Positions 40,601-51,740 of a DNA stretch of 64,000 nt are shown here, in pieces. The first letter of the stretch is position 1. Each line of letters starts with the position of its first letter. The stretch comes from Dipetalonema caudispina (lineage: Eukaryota; Nematoda; Chromadorea; Rhabditida; Onchocercidae): assembly GCA_013365325.1 (NCBI GenBank), contig JABVXV010000049.1:186001-250000 (forward strand), read 5' to 3'. The notes under the pieces were generated by a model. That model did no database searches. It was not told where the DNA came from and was given only the letters and a program-made list of their open reading frames with translations. The translations under genes were made by a program, and so were the position numbers.

Positions 40601-40681
40601 AAAAGGTTTACTGAAAAACCTTACCAGTTCCACTTCTTTTAAGAAATATGATTGTTGTTGATAAGCAGTTGAATGATCCAT
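25644..40681 (-). CDS. DEAH-box RNA helicase fused to a C-terminal RBR (RING-IBR-RING) E3 ubiquitin ligase
   Basis: About 42 exons, 1,854 residues. Exons in transcript order: 40681-40625, 40476-40390, 40133-39997, 39772-39744, 39392-39343, 39275-39132, 38995-38895, 37876-37789, 37579-37457, 37372-37284, 37075-36883, 36784-36648, 36339-36187, 35923-35767, 35681-35601, 35475-35370, 35044-34852, 34784-34586, 34105-34034, 33741-33607, 33430-33278, 33120-32959, 32725-32651, 32357-32271, 32088-32047 (or to 31999), 31807-31670, 31426-31280, 31132-31028, 30768-30670, 30605-30567, 30414-30275, 30186-30125, 29820-29636, 29340-28940, 28728-28582, 28356-28155, 27818-27654, 27385-27155, 27048-26900, 26443-26302, 26208-26068, 25865-25644. 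All phases agree and the total is a multiple of three. Order: N-terminal region, helicase core, helical/OB module, RRM- and KH-like segments, RBR, acidic tail. The start ATG is five bases after a TATGTTTCAG acceptor. Expected role: an RNA-dependent ATPase with ubiquitin-ligase activity; substrates unknown. Plant DEAH11/DEAH12 share this layout. Least certain are the exon 3 donor and acceptor, the exon 25 end and the GTCAGT donor of the 28356-28155 exon. Confidence 0.85.
26068..27818 (-). other. RING1-IBR-RING2 catalytic module of the DEAH-RBR gene
   Basis: RING1 at 27818-27654: C-V-I-C, then [13 protein letters not shown]. The next exon supplies VCAACEKPF, and [18 protein letters not shown] before the IBR. 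IBR at 27048-26900: [26 protein letters not shown]2 at 26443-26302: [20 protein letters not shown] then [12 protein letters not shown]. The Cys of GGCNHM (about residue 1715) occupies the position of the catalytic thioester cysteine of RBR ligases. The following exon gives [13 protein letters not shown], like the C-YAHLRTIHGG segment after RING2 in plant DEAH11/12. The first RING2 pair is Cys-x4-Cys instead of the usual Cys-x2-Cys. Confidence 0.9.
28582..31807 (-). other. RNA-binding linker: RRM-like and KH-like modules of the DEAH-RBR gene
   Basis: Between the helicase module and the RING domains lie about 550 residues in small exons. [32 protein letters not shown] (31426-31280) has the beta-alpha-beta spacing of an RRM second half. 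[19 protein letters not shown] (30414-30275) followed by [19 protein letters not shown] (29820-29636) suggests a second one. [20 protein letters not shown] with [20 protein letters not shown] (28728-28582) resembles a KH fold. These are weak, structural-pattern assignments. The plant homologues also have RNA-binding-like segments here. Confidence 0.5.
34034..37876 (-). other. Helicase core and C-terminal helicase module of the DEAH-RBR gene
   Basis: Motifs in order: motif [10 protein letters not shown] (about residues 239-247); [14 protein letters not shown] (Ia); motif II DEVHER (about 338-343), a DEVH variant of DEAH; motif III SAT (370-372); IV-like [44 protein letters not shown] (567-575). 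Downstream sequence follows the winged-helix/ratchet/OB order of DEAH helicases: [20 protein letters not shown], then [22 protein letters not shown] and a block with IHPSSALKY, where the family has a conserved IHPSS motif. All catalytic residues needed for ATP hydrolysis are present, so the core is predicted active. Confidence 0.92.
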
Positions 40682-42168
40682 AATATCTGAAACATAGGGA
40701 TGATTTATGTCTATATTATAAAATGTATACCTTACTTTAATTGGAACTGTCGTTGTTAATGACGACCTCATTGTTACGAATATAAAAATATGCTGGATAT
40801 ATTTAGTAAGCTTGAACTTTTACAATATTTGAAATACGGAGATAATGTATGTCTGATTTCGAAAAAAACATTCATAAATTGGTAGATTAAACGTATAGCA
40901 ATAATAGTCAATAAACTGATTCCGAAGAAAATAATAACAACTGCTATAATACAGTAAACTTCTTCAGAAAAAAAAAAACGGTTTGACAGTACTGTCCCCA
41001 TCATTTACCGAAAGTAGAGTAAGGTCGGTCAGAAATGATTTCGATGTTTTCCAATCCGATTTCTTTATGTTGTGATTTAAATATGGTTACTAATTCTTCT
41101 TTGTCCATTTCATCAAATCTTCACCCTGCAAAAATCAACAGTTTTTTTTTCGGAAGACCATAAAGCTTCTCGATTCCTTGCTAAATGAGAAATGAAGTAG
41201 GAAAATATCAATCAATCAATGGCTGGTATCATTAGGGAAAGCATTAAAAATAAGAATCACTTTTACAAGAATTTTCAAATCTTCTCAAAATTTGTCTTTC
41301 GAAACTTATTTGAATGTGCAATAACTGTAAATGCTTTCAACATATCATTTTAAACAACACTCATTTACAAGGATTATCACATCATATTTTTACTGATCAA
41401 ATATCAAGTTCAAGTGTCAAATGTCAAGTCTAAAATAGCATTTATCAAATCCATTCCATCCTTCAAACACAGTGCTAAGAATGAAGTATCACTGAAGTAC
41501 CACATCTCGAATTAACCCAATATTTTACCCCATGCTACTTCTCAGCCTCTCCTCAAAACTATACACTATCAACTATTCGACATTTTATCTTCCCCTCCTA
41601 ATTCTTCCTGTTCTATCGTCTACAGATTGTAGCGAGTTGTGGATCTTAATTCGATGAGTGGTAGATAAGGTTTGTGCAGGGGGAGTTAGGAATGAGGGGA
41701 ATTTCCCGGTAAATTCCTTAGATTTTATGGTGGACGTTAGAGTGAATAATACTAGATTAATTCACTATTCTTAAAAGTTAATTTTATTATCTTTTTGATT
41801 ATGCGTATGAAAACCTGCTAACCGAACAATATGAATTTTTGATGAAAAATGAAACTTAAAAGTTGTCAAATTCCGAAATTTTGCATTATTAAGTTAATAA
41901 TTTTATCTCTTTTTTTAACTTCCAGATAGTATTAGTGAATTTTCATACAACACAGTTGATTGGTCACAGCAATGGTTTTAATAGAAGTTCTGCTAAAGTT
42001 TGAATGTCTCATTTATAGTTAGGCATGATATCAGTATATGTTCGTTGTTTGACTTAATTACAAGCATTTACATAGGAATTTGTGTTGCGTTAATAGAAAC
42101 AATGATATCGTTTATCGTGGTGTACTACTGAGTTCTCTGATAGTACACCTTGTATTTCTTTTTCTCAG
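40682..42168. other. Intergenic region between the divergent DEAH-RBR and lin-23 genes
   Basis: Contains repeat copy B (41081-41485). The rest presumably carries the two promoters; no specific motif was recognised. No exon was found. Confidence 0.5.
41081..41485 (+). repeat. Dispersed repeat, copy B
   Basis: Partner of 22429-22803, same orientation and about 18.6 kb away. Bases 41083-41280 match copy A almost base for base apart from a few substitutions and small indels. After this a 70-base stretch differs, and similarity resumes with the GTGTCAAATGTCAAGTCTAA motif. It lies upstream of both neighbouring genes. Confidence 0.85.
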
Positions 42169-42218
42169 GGCCACGTGTTAAAAAGCGAAGGACTACAATC
42201 AACGTAGCGAAGTCAACG

Positions 42219-45200
42219 ATGAATAATGCACTTCCTAACAGTCAAGGAGACCATTACGGTTGTTCCGACGAATTTATCGTTAGTTGTTTTTTTACTCCGG
42301 TCTCTTCATTGCAATTATCACTAGCCTATTCATCTTGACGTTTAGCTGTAAAGGCTTATTTCTGTGGCTGCTCTCTTAAATGCTCTGAAACTGTTTTCAT
42401 TTTAAACTTCTTAAAAAAAAGACGCAGTAGAGGTTAGAATTGCTGATATATCGCCGAGCTTGTAAAAATGCGTCACAAACCAGTCTATGTCTTCACGTTT
42501 GTGCAGGGACTGCAACCGTTGTGAAAATATATATGGAGCGATAACAATTGAGAAATGAATCAATAGGAAGCATTTTTTTTCTCTCAGTATGCTTCGTAAA
42601 AAGTGGGATAACATTCGTTGATAACAGCTTGACTGATATCTGCTATAACATTTTTTAAATTGAATGGCTGAAGTGTTTTAAAGTAGTTGTCAGTTCGATA
42701 TTTCTTTTACCTAAGTCAACTTTTAACTGTATTTAAGTGTATTGAAGTTCAAAATGTGGCTGAATTCGTGACGTTTTATTTGTTACAGCCTGAATCGCTT
42801 CAGGGCGAATCAACAGCTGAACTTATGGCAGATCTTTCTCTCAGAGAAAGAGAAAAAAATTTGAGTGCAACATACTTGACCGAACGGCAGTCTGTACTAG
42901 AAGTGAGTCATTGACCTTATATTCGAATCATATTTAAAGCAGTCAGATTCACGTTTGTTATAGTGCATTTCATATAGCGAAAAGTGCTTACCGTGCTTTA
43001 ACTGATATGAATGTCGTTATATATGCTTTCTATTCATGATCTAGTATGTGATATCCAGATATTTTCGCATTAAAAAAAGTTGAGCAGATAGCATTTCGTA
43101 GATTGCATCATTCGTAAAGGTCAAGGTGACATTACATAGTGTATTTGAAAATTTTATTATACATTTTACTCGAAGCGAATATATGATTTCGGTAATATTG
43201 CACTAGTTAACGCTATGAAACACTTTATTGGCTAATATAACGATCATAAAACTGAAAAATCTCTTAATATGTACATTTGGACATACAAGTATCTTTGAGA
43301 GAACAAAAACCCTATTACCTACTACAATTCATTTTTGCAGAAGTTCATCAGTTGGACAGATCAAGATCAGGTGGACTTCGTGAAAACTCTTATTCGTAGT
43401 ATGTGCCATGATCAACACGGACAGATAGATGCATATTTGAAACCTATTTTGCAGCGAGACTTCATCGCCTTCTTACCAGGTTTTCAAAAAAAATCTTTTT
43501 AGTATCTTCAAAAAAATGTAAAAAACCTTGTTTTATTGTATGACTAAAAAAGCTAAAAAAAATCATAAGTAAGAGTAGCTGGTAATATTTTTTTATTTAA
43601 AAAATTTGTTCCTTAACTTTAGCTATCGGAACTGACGTCTTCATCTATTTTTGTTTGGGATAGGATTAATGTCTTCAGATCGACTAGCAAGGTATGTACT
43701 ATCGTTCCTTGATGCTCGTTGGCTGAATTCAAGTGAAAAGGTCAGCCGTACATGGCGACGAATTATATCGCACGGAAAACTGTGGCGCCGATTGATTGAA
43801 CGAAATGTTCAGACTGATCCGGTCTGGAAAGGAGTCGTAGATAAACGTGGATGGTAATGTTTTTGATATTGAAATTTTTAAGATTTTTTAGCTTAGGATA
43901 TTGGACCAATATTTGGTGAACCTGATGATACTTAATTTTTTTTTTCTCATTGAGAAGTGATTTTAGGCGAAACTTTTTGTTTGTATCGAAGGAAAAAGCT
44001 CACACACTAATATTTCAAGAATTGGGATATTCTCCGAATCTTATCGAGCAGCTCAGGTTATTTCCATGTTGTAGTTTTTTAGATTTAAATCACAGACTGA
44101 TTTTTTTTTTTTTTGCTGAAACGTATTTCATTGATAAAAGTATAGGGATCTAATGGATTAAGCTGTACATTGAAACCATGAAGACCGATTATTCCAGCAA
44201 TTTGTTCACAATGGAAGTTTTGTCTACTACAAAGACATAACTATTGTCTAATTTATCACCAATAATTATAATGTTCTTTTCACTTCATTTACTGCTGGCG
44301 TTACTGCGACTGCCATGTAATATGCTTTGCTACATGGATTCTAACCTCTGCTCTACTGTCCGATGTTGTATGAATAATGTACCTACAATTCCACTCGTAT
44401 TGTATAGAAAAAAGTTCTAATCAATGATTAGTTTTATGTTAATTTTTTTTAAATATTAATTTGAAAACTTTTCACATTTTTTTCAGAAACACAGTTGATT
44501 CGCTAGAAGCTCAGCATCATTTCTACAGAAATTTGTATCCCAAAATAAATCGAGATATTGAATCGCTCAAATCCAACTGGCAAAATGGACGACATGTATT
44601 ATCCCGGATTACTTGTCATTCAGAACCTAGTAGAGGTGCTTCACTGTTCTGTCGCAATAGTCTTTGCAGTTTGGGATGTCGAAACTACTGCTTATAACAT
44701 TGAAAATCTGTTAGAAATTCATCTTCATAATCCAGCTATTCATGATTTCTTTGGAACCTACCTTTTTTTTGCGGCAATTAAGATAGTAATTTGTTTAGGT
44801 GTATATTGTCTGCAGTATGACGACGATAAAATAATATCGGGTCTGCGAGATCATACAATCAAAATTTGGCAACGAAAGGATTTACAATGTTCGAAAACTT
44901 TGCGTGGACATACTGGTTCGGTGCTTTGTCTGCAATATGATGATCGAGTCATTATTAGTGGAAGCAGCGACACTACAGTAAGGTATGCAGACATTGTATA
45001 GTTTCGTGTTTATTAGATTCTTGTATTTTTAAAGTTGCTTTTTTTTTAAACAGAAAGAAGCAGTTTCCTGCTTTTCTTTTCGTTGTTAATTTTTGAAATT
45101 GTAATTTTTTTTTACTTTGTCCTCGAGATATTTTGAGATTAGAATTTTGTTGACTTTAAAATTTCCATGCACTTCTTAAGCATTCCACAATGATTTTTCT

Positions 45201-47466
45201 TGTTTCTTCTCCATTATTTCCACTCAGGAGCTTTTTTTTCTGTCTTACCGCTTCACTTTTTGTTACACTGTTATTGACTGGTTTTCGCTATACATCAGTT
45301 TTGCAGTTTTCCTAACCTTAAATTTTGGAATAATAAAGTGTTTGCAGAGTATGGGATGTGCACACTGGCGAACTATTACATACACTGATGCATCACGTTG
45401 AGGCAGTTTTGCATTTACGTTTCCAAAATGGCATGATGGTTACCTGGTATGCTTTCTCGATGTAGAATAATTTCTGAATCCTGCCCAATGGAAATTTGTT
45501 CATATATGCTGGCAGAAAATGTCAGAACAGTTGTGGATTTAAAAATTTCAGCTCAAAGGATCGTTCAATAGCAGTTTGGGGTATGATTTCTCCACGAGAA
45601 ATTAACGTACGTCGTGTGCTTGTAGCTCATCGCGCTGCGGTTAATGTTGTAGATTTTGACAGCAAGTATATCGTTTCAGCCTCAGGTGATCGTACAATTA
45701 AAGTGAGTACCGATTTCCCACTACAGATGCTTGTGATATTAAATCTTTCCTTTAGTGCAGTTTTGAATTTCAGGTCTTTCTGAAGCTTAATAGTTCTTTG
45801 ATTTGCCAATTTCACATATCACGACATATTGAGAGGAATGTGTTACTTTTTTTACAACAAAAGTGTAATTTTTCAAGGTGCTTACTAAATTTCATAGATC
45901 TTTTTTCTTTTTCATTTTAAGGTTTGGAGCACTGATACATGTGAATTTGTACGTACCATGATCGGTCACAGACGGGGCATCGCGTGCTTACAGTATCACG
46001 ACCGCTTAGTTGTATCTGGTTCAAGTGACAACACTATCAGGTTTTCTTAACAGTTTTGATAAAAAGGAGTAGAACGACGTATTATTATTCAAGAAAAATA
46101 TTCATATGAAATCTTTGGTACCTGCGTTATTTTCTGAACAATTTTAGGTTATGGGATATTGAAATAGGCGCTTGTCTAAGAGTTTTGGAAGGTCACGAAC
46201 AGCTTGTTCGTTGTATTCGATTCGATTCGAAACGTATTGTTTCTGGTGCTTATGATGGGTGTGTTCAAGCTTTCGTTATATTTGTGCTTCATCTTAATTG
46301 AAAGTCGTGTATGGTTTTTGAATAAATAACCAATATTTTAGAAGAATCAAGGTTTGGGATCTTCAAGCAGCAATGAATCCGCGTTCCCCGCCAGACAGTA
46401 TATGTTTATTAACATTGGTGGTGAGTGATTTAAAATGAAAATAGTTGGTGGAGATAGGTAAGAGAAAAAGTAGGGGACTGCTTTGATCATTATAAAAACG
46501 TGCTGAAAAGCATCATTAAAGTACGATGAACTTTGTTCCAAACCTTCAAGTTGAATAAATATGTTTTATATGTTCGGTATGATTGGAATAAAATAACCAA
46601 TGTGTCTACCGATGGCGATTTTGAAAACTAAAATTGAAATATAGCTATGAAATCTGGATGAAAAGATAGTTGTGCCTAGTTTCATCAACACTGCTGGCTA
46701 GCCGTTAAAATCATAAAAATTTTTATAGTCGTTATATTTCAACTTCAGGAGCACACGGGCCGAGTGTTTCGTTTGCAGTTTGATGAATTTCAAATAGTAT
46801 CTTCTTCTCACGATGATACGATACTTATTTGGGACTTCCTTGAGCCGCAACCCGAATCTCATGCATTAGATGGAACACTTCAGCAGACTGCAGGACCTGC
46901 TGCTGTGTCAAATGCTGATAATGCAGCACAAGCGCCTAACATTGGTGGTGCAGCTCAGGTTGACCAGCAGAATTTAGAAGATTCTGAAAATGGTGAGTTT
47001 CGAGAGCTACTTTTTATAGAATCGTAGGCATCCGATACCGACTAAAAGCTTTATTAGTTTAATGTCGATCTGTGACAACTATTAATTTCAATTTTATTTC
47101 GTGCTTTTATTCCAGATGACGACGTAGATGATGTAATGCGACAACGACAAGTGCCGATGGAAGTTGTTGAGCTTGCGGTCCTAAATGAAGGGGATAGGTT
47201 CGTTTCAAAATTGTCGCTTGAAACGTAGTTAGTTGCTGCCAGAGTGGATAAGAAGTACTTTCTCAGTTTCAGTCCTGCTGATAGACTTTTTTTTTAGTTA
47301 CTATTCTTTGGTCAGAAATTTAAGTCTTATTTTGACAGTTGCAAGGTTAATTTTCATTACCTAGTATTTTTTTTTTTCTTTATTTTTTTGTAGGGAGGAT
47401 GACAGTCCGTCAGAAAATGATGGAGAATATGAACGGAGGCGTCGTGACGCTGATGATAGGAATTAA
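42219..47466 (+). CDS. lin-23: LIN-23 / beta-TrCP (BTRC/FBXW11), SCF substrate receptor
   Basis: Fifteen exons: 42219-42278, 42789-42902, 43341-43479, 43664-43853, 43967-44056, 44487-44635, 44799-44982, 45348-45446, 45552-45702, 45922-46040, 46148-46258, 46342-46420, 46749-46992, 47116-47197, 47394-47466; all phases agree, 627 residues. Residues about 60-105 form the D (dimerisation) domain ([29 protein letters not shown]); about 105-170 the F-box ([23 protein letters not shown]); about 248-535 seven WD40 repeats nearly identical to vertebrate beta-TrCP, including [36 protein letters not shown] and [16 protein letters not shown]. The acidic C-terminal tail ([19 protein letters not shown]) resembles the nematode LIN-23 extension. 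It recruits phosphodegron (DSGxxS) substrates such as beta-catenin to SKP1-cullin. The reading frame is open upstream of this ATG back to the acceptor at 42168 (PRVKKRRTT), so an additional 5' coding exon is possible. Confidence 0.95.
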
Positions 47467-48633
47467 TTGTACGAAATTCTTTCTAATTTTGTGCTGAACT
47501 TACATGCGCTTGTAGTTCTCAACGAGTTTTTGTTCCAGTTTTTGAATCATTAAATCATGAACTATTTGTTTTAGAACTCCACAGTGTTGTAACTGTTTGA
47601 CAATTTTTTATATCTTTCATTTCATAGAACATGATGCGTGTGTTTGTATGTATGCGTGTGTGTTAGGAAAATACTCTAAATAGTGGGCAAAACGTTGGCA
47701 AGAACTACGAGCATTGAATTCAACCTCTTGTAAATTATCCGTCTTTACTTGAAATTTTTTAAGTCACTTCCAGAATTTGTATGATTTTTGGGTTATTGTA
47801 TTGATCATTCCAAATATTTTCTGAGTAATCTGCTCTTCGTTTTTCATGAGCATAGTCAAAGCAGCAGTACTCGGTTTCAAGCCTCAAATTATACTCTGAC
47901 CTGAATTAAATCTTATTTACTTCGTTCTTGTTCGTAAAGTAATACACCTTGGAAATTTCTGACACACTATTTTAATTTCATTCCATTACATCCAGCTCAA
48001 TGCATAATTCACTTCATCAATTTCTCCTTTGAAATAACGTTAAAAACATTCCTAACCTCCCACATCCACAAATTCTTTCAGAAATACTAGAATGATTATG
48101 TCAGGCTTAAGGTATTCTGCTAGAAATAGTTATCCTTAATGTTTTTTTTTTTTAAACTGTGATGTTTTTTTCGTTTGTTTCCTTCCATTGATGCTTTTGT
48201 TGTTATTTGATGAGTCTTTTAGCAACTAATAGATCATGTACTGAGTAAGCGAAAAATTGGAATTTTGAGGCAAGAGATTTTAAAAATTGGGTTTTCCAGT
48301 TTTTCAAACTTTTGGTTTACATTTCTTATGTGTCCATTGTTGAGAAACAAATTTTATAACTTTACCAATAGAACTTTTTCATGATTTGTTTGTTACAATC
48401 ATTCGCGGCAAGATTATGCATATTCTTCTGTATTATAATTAGGTTTGTACTTGTTTTGGTATTTTTTTTAATTGCAACGGAACCGAGACTTGGGCGTCCA
48501 AGTTTCTATGGAAATCGTTTAAATGTATGTAGTCGTCTGGTCCATTTGTGGGTGGGATATTCTGCTTTCATGTATCTTTTTAATTTTCGATTTTGGATAT
48601 TTTGCAAAATTCTATAAATTTTATAAAACTAAC

Positions 48634-48798
48634 CTCCGATTCACATATACGGGTCCCCGCAAATGTTGCTGTCATTGAAACAGTACATTCTTGTTCATGT
48701 TTTATGATATCAAATGACCAATCTTGTGTTTGTACTATGAAATTACATAAAAGGATGTATCCCTGATGTATTCCGTGTAGACTGAAGCACAAGCGACG
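48634..48798 (-). other. Candidate isolated exon, gene unknown
   Basis: A 165-base block open in one frame with a TGCTTACAG acceptor and a GAG/GTTAGT donor, both phase 0. It encodes HGIHQGYILLCNFIVQTQDW and then a Cys-containing stretch ending GTRICESE. A second possible block lies upstream on the same strand near 49100-49140 (IPASMYPDANIHKEMF). No start, stop or family could be established. It may be a decayed gene or an unrecognised small gene. Confidence 0.3.
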
Positions 48799-51341
48799 CT
48801 GTAAGCACAGATTTATTCGTTCTTTCTATCAGACTCGAATTTCAAATGAAGTTCAACATCAAAATCTCATCGTTATAGCACATAGCCTATTTCCTATATA
48901 TTTATAGCACTTAGATCCATGAGATAATTCTAACCTACTTTAAATTGTCTACAAAAGCACCTTGCTTTTTATTCTCTTTAATCACTGCTACTCAGTCATA
49001 AATCCATGAAGATCTTAATGAGCATTTTATTCCCTTCCACGAAATATGACACTGCTGTAATGTCTAGGCAGTATCGGGATGCTACTTGAACATTTCTTTA
49101 TGGATGTTGGCATCAGGGTACATCGAAGCTGGGATTCTTTTTAAGTCAAGAAAAATGACAAATCCAGTTGACGGACGTGAAGTCATCGCAGTATTTTGAT
49201 CAATAGCTATTGTATGATAAGCACTTAATTTAGCCAAATATCTTCTTTCCTACTATAATGACCACTATTATAGGTCATGCTAACAATTCTAGATATGGGT
49301 CAATATATATAGGATGTGTGCTGTCGCGGAATGGGCATCGATTGGTGGGTATATAAATCGCAAACTGGTCACAGTAGTGTGGAAAAGGAGGAAGAGGAAT
49401 GGACAGACATTCCTTGCCTATGCCACTCTAACTCGATTGTTGGCGGCGGCGGCGTTGTTGCACCTGCCATTTCCTCTCTTCGGATGGTTTATTCTTGAAG
49501 AGCAATAGAATGAAAAAGGATATGTGATAGATGAAGGATGAAAATAAGATACCGAGATATAGCAATAGAGAACGAATAACAAAACACAGCTGTTCCTCCT
49601 AGATCTAATGACATCATCACATTATCTTTAGCATAAGGAAATGATTTGAAATCTTACTCGTTCATTAATTTTTGGCGCCTATAATTGTTGTAGAAATTAT
49701 ATGGATAAGATAAATTGAAAATATGTCAGAGGTCATATGTTTGCTAGTAGTTGTTTTAATGTGCAAGTTCATTGAGCGGGAAGATGACAGAGGGCGTTCC
49801 TATATAATTTGTTGAGCTTGGTAACATTCACTTTATTTATTGGCGCTCCATCCCCTTACGACTTGTGCCATTTCTTCTTCTTCCACAAGTTTTGTTCTTA
49901 ATGATCCTAATGTTCTAATCATTCTCTTGTTGTCCGTTTTTTCAGCTATACGTATATCACGTAATTTGATTCCGATTTTTTCAAATTGTAATCTTTATGC
50001 CATTATTAGTTTGCATTATTCTCTTTCATTATTAGGATATGGACTATAGCGTTGCATGTGATCGATCGATTTCAATTGGATTATGGGGTGAATGAAAGTT
50101 TGTCAGGTTGTGTAATGAATATATGACTAACCTTCTCATGATTATTTAATTGTATCCGATCTTGTTGATCCATCGTATGTCTCTTTGTGTTGACATCTGA
50201 AAGAATTTAATAGAGGAATATCTTGGATACAACGAAATGCAAGCTTGCAGGCTTTTATCGACTAACACATCTTATAGTTTGTTCAATCTTGTAAGTACTT
50301 TTATTTAATGCGTTTATCTTATATGCTTGGTAAACAAGCTCAGCGAAGTGACGTTTTTTTTTTTTTTTTTTCAAATCATATTTTTCGAAATGTAATGTAA
50401 TTAGATTAAAAATGGCTAGGGTTTGTGTTAAATGTTAGATATCCAAAAATGGAAATACTCCTCTCACCATTTGTAATCGTTATTTGAAGAAAAAAAAAGA
50501 ACCCATTGTCATTAGCTGTCATTCCGGACTGCTTTTTGTCCTTCGATTACTGTGCATCTTGCACTTCTCCTCTCTTTGATAACTTATCACAAGGTTAACT
50601 GGTTTTACGTTCGCGAACATTTTCGAGTAAAATCTTTGAGACATTTCGTATCAGAATGATCCGAAATGTTTTCTGGCCAGAGAGAAGAAGGGAGAAGCGA
50701 GGAAGATCGATTTATAGGATGAATCTTTATGCTTTGTAATAATTGACGTTAAAAGGGGATGAGATAGAGAAGTAAGCATTTGTCAGGTGCAAGGAGAGGC
50801 GTTGTGCCAGTCGAGCTTCACTTCCGTCCATATGCATGATTTGATTGGCTAGGCATTGTCTCATGCCTTTCATAGAGAGCATATGGGAAGTTAAGTTGTC
50901 GACGACAATTTCCACATTTTATTTCCTTCCCTTTTGTCTTAACTGCTTATTTTGAAGGAGAGAAAGAGTGTTATGTTTATTTTCTGTGATATTATTGTCA
51001 AGTAGAACTTCTGCAGGCAGAGGAATATGTAATATAATGAGTGGTCGATGGACGCGGACGGAAGAAGAGACGTGGAGGGCAATATGGTTGCGTTCACATT
51101 TGCGAATCACTTCACTTCATCACGGTTTGCTATTCCAGGTATTGTGCACTACCACCAATGGATGGCACTTTTGTGCGGGGATTGTTTTGGGAAGGGAGGA
51201 GGAGTGAGAGGAAAGGAAGGATACACCATTCCAGGAGAAGCACAAATGGAATGGGAATGCCAAACTAGGGAGAGTAATGCACAATGACAGATTGCTTTCG
51301 ATATGTATGTGTTGACGACGATCACTGGAACGTTTAATACA

Positions 51342-51372
51342 ACAGCAGCAACAGCAACAGCAATAGCAGTAG
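51342..51372 (+). repeat. CAG/CAA trinucleotide-rich stretch
   Basis: Imperfect CAGCAA repeats upstream of ain-1. They are not part of any supported reading frame. Confidence 0.7.
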
Positions 51373-51529
51373 CACGAGCTGCAGCACATCACACTTCTTT
51401 TTGGTGTTGCACCACGCACCTATTCCTTTTCTCTTTCTCTCTTGCACATTTTCTCATTCTTCTACTCCTGTTATCCTGTGCAGCAATACTGATTATCTCT
51501 TGATGCCTGAGCATGTTTCCTGCTGCATG

Positions 51530-51530
<1 letters not shown>

Positions 51531-51556
<26 letters not shown>
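51531..51556. repeat. (CT)n microsatellite
   Basis: Thirteen CT units in the ain-1 upstream region. Confidence 0.95.
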
Positions 51557-51562
<6 letters not shown>

Positions 51563-51712
51563 CATATGTTTATGCTTAGGCCATCTCTTCGATATACGTA
51601 CGATTCGATTCGTCTTTTCTCATTCAGTTAGACTACCATTTGAGATGATCGCATGGTCCGTGTTGTTAGAATTAGTACTTATTCTTTCCATTTGTTGTGT
51701 ACTGTGCTGTAT

Positions 51713-51740
51713 ATCTCTCTCTCTCTCTCTCTCTCTCTCT
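51713..51740. repeat. (CT)n microsatellite, second copy
   Basis: About fourteen CT units, 160 bases after the previous run. Confidence 0.95.

Noticed and set aside
44558..44798. Frame reading through the lin-23 intron between the exons ending 44635 and starting 44799
   Set aside because: An open frame by chance. The spliced product restores the conserved [11 protein letters not shown] sequence of beta-TrCP.
49314..49508. Overlapping plus-strand ORFs around a TATATAAA motif
   Set aside because: No splice or composition support, and the encoded Gly/Ala runs come from a short GGC repeat.
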